This document shows, one piece after another, positions 14,773 through 20,223 of a stretch of 20,223 bases of DNA (position 1 is the stretch's first letter; each line of letters begins with the position of its first letter). The position numbers and the translations under genes are program-made. This stretch comes from BTUB01 sp964392765 (GTDB taxonomy: Bacteria > Babelota > Babeliae > Babelales > Vermiphilaceae): the NCBI GenBank assembly GCA_964392765.1, contig CAYMRF010000023.1, positions 1-20,223 of the forward strand, written 5' to 3'. The notes beneath the pieces are model-generated. The model saw nothing but the letters and a program-made list of their open reading frames with translations, ran no database searches and was not told where the DNA came from.

Positions 14773-15762
14773 TTATATACCAAACCAAATCGTGGCTGAA
14801 AGAAGGAGTTCAACCAATAAAAGAATGATAATGATCCAAACAAACGGAATAAAAATATCATAGTATTTGTTAAACAGCGATGTTTCATGCGTTGTTTTTT
14901 CTAAAGAATCGATCGTATCATAAATCATACGCATATCTTTTGAATCGCGCGCTAAAAAGAATTTACCGTTCGTCTCTTGAGCAATCTTGGAGAGCAATGC
15001 TTTATTGATGCGCGGCTTAGGTATTAATCCATATAGCGGATGCATGAGAAATTGCTCTTCATCGCTGCCGATACCAACAGTGTATATTTTAATGCCCATT
15101 TTTTGTGCAAGTTCAATGGCCAGCGTTGGATCGGTATCATTCTCGCTGGGCGCACCATCAGTGAGTACAATCATAATTTTACTTTTGGCTGTTGAATTTT
15201 TGAGTCTATTAGCGGCGGTGATAATTGCGGTGCTTAAAACGGTGCCATCCGGATCAATGATGCCAATTTCTAGTGTACTCACTAAATTATTAATAATTTT
15301 TTTATCAAGCGTTAAAGGCACGCGTGATAAAGCATCTTTGCCGAAAATTACCAAACCTATCGCATCATTGACTCGTTTATGCACAAATCGTAATGCTTCA
15401 TCTTTTGCCACTTGAAGGCGAGAGCGCTGGTCATCCGCATAATCTTGAAATTGCATACTACCTGAAACATCAAGCACGAGCATAATATCAATGCCATCAA
15501 CAAAAACATTAGAGCGATTATCAACTAATTGAGGTTTTGCCAGTAAAAATACGAGTAATGCCAGGACTAAAAACCGCAGAAAGTTAAAAGTTCTTTTATG
15601 CGTGGGCGCGCGCGTTTTTCTCAGTTTTGCAAGAGTTGAAACTAACGGATATTCATAAAAAGCGTGAGGCATCCATCGCTTAATAACGATGAGCGTAAGC
15701 AATGCAGGCACAAGCCAATATAACCAAGTAACTTGAGCAAATCTGAGAAAATAGTTCACCAT
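14773..15762 (-). CDS. batA: BatA-like VWA membrane protein
   Basis: 329 aa. N-terminal membrane helices at about 12-28 and 60-76, VWA domain at about 90-285, and a C-terminal membrane helix at about 303-325. The metal site is complete: DVSGS (98-102), T174 and D202 (LTDGAP). This is the standard BatA layout. BatA and BatB are homologous, and the pair is always found side by side in Bat operons. The ATG lies 2 nt after the acyltransferase stop, and its ribosome binding site AAGGAA is made by that gene's last Lys-Glu codons. The usual upstream MoxR AAA+ ATPase and DUF58 genes are replaced here by plsC and a membrane protein. Confidence 0.88.
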   Translation of the reverse strand: MVNYFLRFAQVTWLYWLVPALLTLIVIKRWMPHAFYEYPLVSTLAKLRKTRAPTHKRTFNFLRFLVLALLVFLLAKPQLVDNRSNVFVDGIDIMLVLDVSGSMQFQDYADDQRSRLQVAKDEALRFVHKRVNDAIGLVIFGKDALSRVPLTLDKKIINNLVSTLEIGIIDPDGTVLSTAIITAANRLKNSTAKSKIMIVLTDGAPSENDTDPTLAIELAQKMGIKIYTVGIGSDEEQFLMHPLYGLIPKPRINKALLSKIAQETNGKFFLARDSKDMRMIYDTIDSLEKTTHETSLFNKYYDIFIPFVWIIIILLLVELLLSATIWFGI

Positions 15763-15764
15763 TA

Positions 15765-16493
15765 CTATTCCTTAGCATCATTCACAAACCAATCGTATAC
15801 CCGATCTTTAAACGCTTCTTCTGTTTCATCCGGGAGAATTACCATCGGCTCACCAATAACAACCGTAATGGGATGATAGAAGGCCCAGAATGTTTTAGGA
15901 GGATATACTTTTTGGGCGCCAATTATTTTAATGGGAACCACGGGCCGGTCAACTTTTTTCGCAATTAATGCAAAGCCACCAAAAAATTTATGCACCGTGC
16001 CGTCGGTAAAACGGCCGCCCTCAGGAAAAATTACTAAATCCCAATCATGCTTTTTTACTACGGCAATTGCTTGCATGAGAGTACGTAATCCTCTAATAGG
16101 AGTTGTCATATCAACCAGCACCGAAACGCGCGGCACAATAAATCGCAACAATGGGCCTTTTGCAAGTTCTGCCCAGGAAAGCCAAACATGAGTTTTTTTT
16201 CTTAACGCACGGCCTACTAAAGGAATATCCAAAGATGATTGATGGTTCGCAACGATAATGCAGGGTTGATCAGGAATGTTGGTAATTCCCTTATAAGTAA
16301 TTGGCACCAACGCACATTTGAGGCAGCCCCAATAAAAAAACTGTTGAACCAGTTTGAATAATCTATTATCGACTAAAAGTTTTTGGCGCGATAAAAAGCA
16401 GATAGTAAGAGGAATTGATAAAAAAATCAGGAGAAGAATTAATAAAAATCTGCTTGCTAACGTGAGAATCACATTAAATGGTTTTATCATCAT
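15765..16493 (-). CDS. plsC: PlsC-type 1-acylglycerol-3-phosphate acyltransferase
   Basis: 242 aa, normal length for the family. A membrane helix lies at about 10-34. The catalytic H-x4-D box is NHQSSLD (83-89), and the phosphate-binding motif is FPEGGRFTDG (156-165). VPIKIIGAQKVYPPK matches the fourth family block. These enzymes acylate lysophosphatidic acid to phosphatidic acid at the inner membrane in phospholipid synthesis; a different lysolipid acceptor cannot be excluded. The start overlaps the upstream stop by one nucleotide (TAATG) and uses AAGGAA within that gene's final codons. Two adjacent ATGs leave the first residue uncertain by one codon. It probably belongs to the Bat transcript. 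Confidence 0.87.
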   Translation of the reverse strand: MMIKPFNVILTLASRFLLILLLIFLSIPLTICFLSRQKLLVDNRLFKLVQQFFYWGCLKCALVPITYKGITNIPDQPCIIVANHQSSLDIPLVGRALRKKTHVWLSWAELAKGPLLRFIVPRVSVLVDMTTPIRGLRTLMQAIAVVKKHDWDLVIFPEGGRFTDGTVHKFFGGFALIAKKVDRPVVPIKIIGAQKVYPPKTFWAFYHPITVVIGEPMVILPDETEEAFKDRVYDWFVNDAKE

Positions 16494-17326
16494 TATTCCT
16501 TAACCGTCTCAGGATAATAAAGCCCAAATTGATCATGAACTCTTTTAATATAAAAATTAGTTAGGATGCACAAAGGAATGGGCAAGAATGCATTTGAAAC
16601 GATGGGCGACAATAAAAAGCTATCCACGCCGAACCAACGTGCGATAAACACGGTGTAAGAAACCGAGCAAATCACAAAAAGAATAAATATCAGAATGCAG
16701 AATGGGTAATTATAAATCATCATTTTTAGTGCGCGAACCACTGATTGTAAAACGTTTTTGATGCTGCCATCTCCATCTAAAATAAAAAGAATTAAAAACG
16801 TGAGCAGGGGTGATACATATAAAACAATTAAATTCGGTGGCATTAAAAAAGTTACTAAAATGGGAATCAGCAAAACCGGCAATAGAAGAAAATAAAAAAG
16901 CGTATGAATATTTTGAGTGAGATAAACTATTTTATTCGCCGCAGAAAGCATTGCCAAAGGGATTGAATAGGCAATAATGCTAAAGAACATAAAATAGATA
17001 AACTTTAACCAATTATCTTTATAGTAGCTCCAGCCTTTGCGCTTGATTGAGGGCCGAATTATCAAATACATGCCAAAAATTGTCACAAACCATCCAATTA
17101 AGGGCAGCAAACACAAATAATTGAGATAAAGGCAGAACTGGGAATAGCTTAAATCAAGCAGTGCCGTGATCGCAAAGAGCCATCCAAAATGGAGGATGAT
17201 ATATTTATAGGACTCAAAAATAGACTTTATTGTTACGAGACTAAACAGTTTAAACTGTTTAGGGGCAAAAAGTGAGATTGACTCTTTCCAAGATCTTAAA
17301 AAATAATACACTATGACTTTCCTCAT
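16493..17326 (-). CDS. polytopic membrane protein of unknown function
   Basis: 277 aa, not recognised. Five to seven membrane helices are visible (about 41-60, 66-90, 107-129, 142-183 as one or two, 206-228, 243-260), with basic loops such as RPSIKRKGW. No catalytic motif is evident. It is the first gene of the long minus-strand cluster. The ATG at 17326 has no ribosome binding site, whereas a GTG at 17314 (giving VYYFLRSWKES) has AGGA 8 nt upstream, encoded inside the first codons; the true start may be this GTG. Its terminal Lys-Glu codons supply the ribosome binding site of plsC. Confidence 0.7.
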   Translation of the reverse strand: MRKVIVYYFLRSWKESISLFAPKQFKLFSLVTIKSIFESYKYIILHFGWLFAITALLDLSYSQFCLYLNYLCLLPLIGWFVTIFGMYLIIRPSIKRKGWSYYKDNWLKFIYFMFFSIIAYSIPLAMLSAANKIVYLTQNIHTLFYFLLLPVLLIPILVTFLMPPNLIVLYVSPLLTFLILFILDGDGSIKNVLQSVVRALKMMIYNYPFCILIFILFVICSVSYTVFIARWFGVDSFLLSPIVSNAFLPIPLCILTNFYIKRVHDQFGLYYPETVKE

Positions 17327-17364
17327 AAAGTTTTTAATAATTCAGGGCAAAATTAGCATATATT

Positions 17365-17386
17365 GAGCTCTCTTACAAGAGAGCTC
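17365..17386. promoter_or_regulatory. 9-bp inverted repeat between divergent transcription units
   Basis: GAGCTCTCT and AGAGAGCTC flank a 4-nt loop (TACA), a perfect 9-bp inverted repeat. It lies 10 bp upstream of the topA -35 and 39 bp upstream of the first gene of the Bat cluster. No T run follows on either strand, so it is not a typical terminator; an operator for a dimeric regulator acting on both units is possible. Confidence 0.45.
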
Positions 17387-17396
17387 CGGAGAATAT

Positions 17397-17426
17397 TTGA
17401 CATTTAGTAAATTTTTTGATTACTAT
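17397..17426 (+). promoter_or_regulatory. promoter of topA
   Basis: Consensus -35 TTGACA (17397-17402), an 18-nt spacer, and -10 TACTAT (17421-17426). An overlapping TATAAA (17424-17429) would need a 21-nt spacer. The leader to the ATG would be about 80 nt. Confidence 0.5.
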
Positions 17427-17516
17427 AAATAAGGGTCAAACGGGCACAAATAGTGCTTCCCAATAAGAATATGCCTTAGAATAATGAAGCAACAAGAATT
17501 GTAATAATGACGAGAA

Positions 17517-19784
17517 ATGGATATGAAAAAGCTATTAATTGTAGAGTCTCCTGCCAAAATTAAAACAATCTCCAAGTTCTTGGGGAAAGATTTTAAAATT
17601 ATGTCCACAATGGGCCATATTAAAGATCTTCCTACCAAAAAAACGGGGGTTACCATTAATGGCTCAATAGAAATTGATTATGTACCAATCGAAAATAAAG
17701 ATAAAACGATTGCGGAAATCTGCAAAGCAGCATCAGTTGCCGATGAGATTTATTTAGCACCTGACCCTGACCGAGAAGGGGAAATTATCGCATGGCACGT
17801 TGAGCAAGAAGTAAAAAAAGTTGCTAAAAAAGCTAAAATTTATCGTATTGCTTTTAACGAGATTACCAAATCTGCTATTCAAGATGCTATTGAGCATCCG
17901 GGCAATGTTGACCTTAATAAAGTAGCTGCTCAGCAGGCGCGCAGAGTACTTGATAGATGGGTGGGTTATGAAGTTTCGCCAATTCTCTGGGTAAAAATTG
18001 CCCCCGGACTCTCTGCAGGCCGCGTGCAATCAGTAGCATTGCGATTAATTTGCGATCGTGAAGAAGCGATCCGTGCATTTAAGCCAGAAGAATATTGGTC
18101 AATCACCGCGCTTTTCAAGCATAAAGAAGGCACTATAGAAGCCGCTCTTGCCCTAATAGGTAAAGAAAAAGCAGATATTACCAATAAAAAAGATGCAGAT
18201 GACATTGTTGGCAAAATTAAAAAAGCTGATTATGCCATCGAATCGATTACTGATAAAGAGCGCACTAAAAATCCATTGCCTCCCTTTATGACGAGTACTT
18301 TGCAACAAGCTGCGTTTAACCAGCTCGGGTATTCAGTTAAAAAGACGATGCAGTTAGCGCAACAATTATATGAAGGGGTGCCGCTAGAAGATCCCAGCAC
18401 GCCAGTTGCATTAATCACTTATATGCGTACTGACTCTTTACGCTTATCTGATACGGCGCTAAAACAAGCACGCGAATTTATTCATAAAAATTTTGATAAA
18501 GATTATTTGCCTGACTCTGCAAATCATTATGCAAAAGCATCGAAAGCCAAAGAAAAAGAAATTGCTGCGCAAGATGCCCATGAGGCAGTTCGCCCCATCG
18601 ATGCATTTATTACTCCAGAAAAAGCTCGCAAATTCTTGCCTAAAGATTTAGGCAATTTATATGAACTTATTTGGAAACGTTTTATTGCATGCCAAATGAA
18701 GCCCGCATTATATGCGCAACGTTTAGTGGTTATTAAAGGTGGCGAGTTTACCTTTAGAGTTACGGGGTCAACACTTATCTTTGATGGATTCTTAAAAGTA
18801 TATAATGCTGCTGATGATGAAGAGGAAAAAGAAGGCAAAGTGGTATTGCCAAAAGGCATTAAGAAAAATGATGATTTGGATCTGGGTAAAATAAATCCAA
18901 AACAACATTTTACTCAACCGCCGCCGCGCTTTACTGAAGCATCGCTGGTAAAAGATTTAGAAAAAGAAGGTATTGGCCGACCAAGTACGTATGCAACGAT
19001 TATGAACACCATTCGTGCGCGCCAATATACCGTGGTTGATACCAAGAAGAAATTCAATCCTACTGAATTGGGTATGACGGTCACCAAAATGCTCGTGGAT
19101 AACTTGCCCAAAATTATGGATGTAAAGTTTACTGCGCATATGGAAGAGCATCTTGATAAAGTGGCTCACGGAGAATTGGATCGCGATACGTTATTGCGCG
19201 GATTCTATGAGCCGTTCACCAAAGATGTTAAAACCTTTAAAGGCCAAGATGGCAAAAGAGTGGCTGAGCCTACCGAGGTTACTTGCCCTAAATGCGGCAA
19301 GCATAAGCTCGCCATTCGTTTTGGTAAGGCAGGCGAGTTCCTAGGGTGCCTGGGGTATCCAAAATGCGATTTTACGACCAATTTTAAGCGAAATGATGCG
19401 GGAGAAATTGAGCTTGTTAAGGCGCCGGAACCAGAAGTGCTCAAAGAAAAATGCCCGCAATGCGGCAAGCCGTTACGCCAATTAATTGGTAAATTCGGGC
19501 CGTTTATTGCCTGCACGGGATATCCTGAATGCAAATATATTCATCATATTAAGGCAAAATTCCCTTGCCCATTGGATGGCGGAGAAGTGGTACAACGCCG
19601 TTGGCGCGGAGGCTCATTCTGGGGCTGTGGTAATTATCCAAAATGCAAGTTTGCCGTGTTTGGTGACATTGAAGAAACGCCATGCCCGAAATGTAAACTG
19701 CCATTCTTAGTTAAGAAAACTGATAAAGAAGGTAAGGTTACGCTCTTCTGTTCTAATAAAGAATGTGGATACAAGAAAGACTAG
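17517..19784 (+). CDS. topA: DNA topoisomerase I (type IA)
   Basis: 755 aa. The Toprim domain begins at once (LLIVESPAKIKTI, with E10; APDPDREGE with D83, D85 and E87). The strand-passage core follows with the catalytic Tyr302 in LITYMRTDSLRLS, and IGRPSTYATIMNTI further on. The C-terminus has four Cys-rich zinc-ribbon-like modules starting near residues 590, 646, 684 and 723; the third reads CPLDGG, with Asp where a second Cys would be. The enzyme relaxes negative supercoils by single-strand passage. The start is either ATG 17517 or ATG 17523; only a weak GAG/GAGAAA precedes them. It is a single-gene unit with its own promoter and a strong terminator at 19836-19875. Confidence 0.96.
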   Translation: MDMKKLLIVESPAKIKTISKFLGKDFKIMSTMGHIKDLPTKKTGVTINGSIEIDYVPIENKDKTIAEICKAASVADEIYLAPDPDREGEIIAWHVEQEVKKVAKKAKIYRIAFNEITKSAIQDAIEHPGNVDLNKVAAQQARRVLDRWVGYEVSPILWVKIAPGLSAGRVQSVALRLICDREEAIRAFKPEEYWSITALFKHKEGTIEAALALIGKEKADITNKKDADDIVGKIKKADYAIESITDKERTKNPLPPFMTSTLQQAAFNQLGYSVKKTMQLAQQLYEGVPLEDPSTPVALITYMRTDSLRLSDTALKQAREFIHKNFDKDYLPDSANHYAKASKAKEKEIAAQDAHEAVRPIDAFITPEKARKFLPKDLGNLYELIWKRFIACQMKPALYAQRLVVIKGGEFTFRVTGSTLIFDGFLKVYNAADDEEEKEGKVVLPKGIKKNDDLDLGKINPKQHFTQPPPRFTEASLVKDLEKEGIGRPSTYATIMNTIRARQYTVVDTKKKFNPTELGMTVTKMLVDNLPKIMDVKFTAHMEEHLDKVAHGELDRDTLLRGFYEPFTKDVKTFKGQDGKRVAEPTEVTCPKCGKHKLAIRFGKAGEFLGCLGYPKCDFTTNFKRNDAGEIELVKAPEPEVLKEKCPQCGKPLRQLIGKFGPFIACTGYPECKYIHHIKAKFPCPLDGGEVVQRRWRGGSFWGCGNYPKCKFAVFGDIEETPCPKCKLPFLVKKTDKEGKVTLFCSNKECGYKKD

Positions 19785-19835
19785 CCCTTTCGCCCCGCAG
19801 GAGATCTGCAAGGGCCCGAGGGTTAAATAGATGAT

Positions 19836-19875
19836 AAGTAAAAAAGCCTCGCAATCTCGCGAGGCTTTTTTACTT
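19836..19875. terminator. strong bidirectional intrinsic terminator
   Basis: A GC core GCCTCGC/GCGAGGC with a 6-nt loop (AATCTC) is flanked by a run of six A on the left and six T on the right; pairing continues outward to about 17 bp. It can end topA on the plus strand and the converging gene (stop at 19885) on the minus strand. A second, looser hairpin (GCCCTT ... AAGGGC, 19784-19815) lies between it and topA. Confidence 0.9.
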
Positions 19876-19884
19876 GCTAGTTTT

Positions 19885-20223
19885 TTAAGCTACTTCTAAA
19901 TCTTTTTCAGCGCCTAATTCACCGATTACGATACCCAGTGGGTATGGAAGGGGTAAAAAAGTTCTGCAAAGCAAAGTGATAATATTTCGGGATGTGGTTC
20001 TTGGTTTGTCATAGCCAAGGATATAGGAGTCAGTCCATTGTGGTGTTTTATATACAATAGACATTCCAACGAGGGTTCCGGCAAACGCAGAAAGAGCAGC
20101 CTTACCGTGTGCATTTTTTTCGCTAAAATCGATAGCTGCTCCGATTCCAGCAAGGCAACTTGCAATCCCGGTTAAGTACGCGGCCATTCCAGTTACCGCA
20201 TGGGTTGCATGATGCTCAAATCG
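19885..20223 (-). CDS. membrane protein of unknown function, 5' end outside the window
   Basis: The frame stays open from the stop at 19885 to the right edge, so the 112 visible residues are a C-terminal part; the ATG at 20187 is internal or optional, since sequence upstream of it (RFEHHATHAVTG) reads on without a stop and no clear ribosome binding site precedes it. Two or three small-residue-rich hydrophobic segments are visible (YLTGIASCLAGIGAAI, ALSAFAGTLVGMSIV, TFLPLPYPLGIVIGEL). No family is recognised. It converges on topA and shares its terminator. Confidence 0.6.
   Translation of the reverse strand, partial: RFEHHATHAVTGMAAYLTGIASCLAGIGAAIDFSEKNAHGKAALSAFAGTLVGMSIVYKTPQWTDSYILGYDKPRTTSRNIITLLCRTFLPLPYPLGIVIGELGAEKDLEVA

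Noticed and set aside
19566..19655. Third zinc-ribbon-like module of TopA has Asp in place of its second Cys, possible damage.
   Set aside because: From memory, CPxDGG at this point occurs in other bacterial TopA proteins, so it is probably a normal variant.

Overview
The window reads as a piece of the AT-rich chromosome of a host-associated bacterium, most likely a member of Candidatus Dependentiae (TM6/Babeliae). This placement is an inference. It rests on many small secreted proteins of unknown function, a secreted ankyrin-repeat protein, compact gene packing, and a recurrent signal-peptide end of the form [A/S]|M-[E/Q/D]. Nothing here is a phylogenetic marker I can place without a search. 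No rRNA, tRNA, CRISPR array, transposase or phage gene is visible.

Left part (1-7174), accessory region: on the minus strand a secreted ankyrin protein (151-1533), then a small secreted helical protein (1883-2272) whose 3' end looks frameshifted, leaving an out-of-frame remnant (1723-1896). A divergent promoter region separates this from a plus-strand secreted protein with a C-terminal PQQ-propeller-like segment (2445-4109). Next come a minus-strand pair, csaA plus an NTF2/SnoaL-like protein (4211-4945), and a translationally coupled pair made of a small secreted basic protein and a polymerase-beta-type nucleotidyltransferase (5038-6110). A plus-strand secreted protein of unknown function (6206-7174) follows.

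Central part (7185-17326): eleven minus-strand genes with gaps of at most about 10 nt or short overlaps, probably one transcript. Reading direction is right to left: polytopic membrane protein, PlsC-type acyltransferase, BatA, BatB, BatC, BatD, BatE, two tandem paralogous secreted proteins, a membrane-anchored M23 (LytM) peptidase, and a guanylate kinase carrying a signal peptide. BatA-E form the known von Willebrand-A/TPR envelope complex; the usual MoxR ATPase and DUF58 partners are not in this window. The context (lipid acyltransferase, peptidoglycan hydrolase, secreted proteins) suggests an envelope-biogenesis or stress operon.

Right part (17327-20223): a divergent promoter region with a 9-bp-stem palindrome, topA (17517-19784) with four C-terminal zinc-ribbon-like modules, a strong bidirectional terminator, and the 3' part of an unknown membrane protein running off the edge.

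Most notable signals: (1) a 171-bp element at the batC/batD junction made of two inverted hairpin arms whose tip helices differ by compensatory changes, and which is open in frame with batD; (2) a guanylate kinase with intact motifs behind a signal peptide; (3) a shared signal-peptidase-site signature in seven proteins that would leave mature N-termini beginning Met-Glu/Gln/Asp; (4) a probable AUU start for the M23 peptidase; (5) similar TTGACA-N18-TACTA promoters upstream of separate genes.
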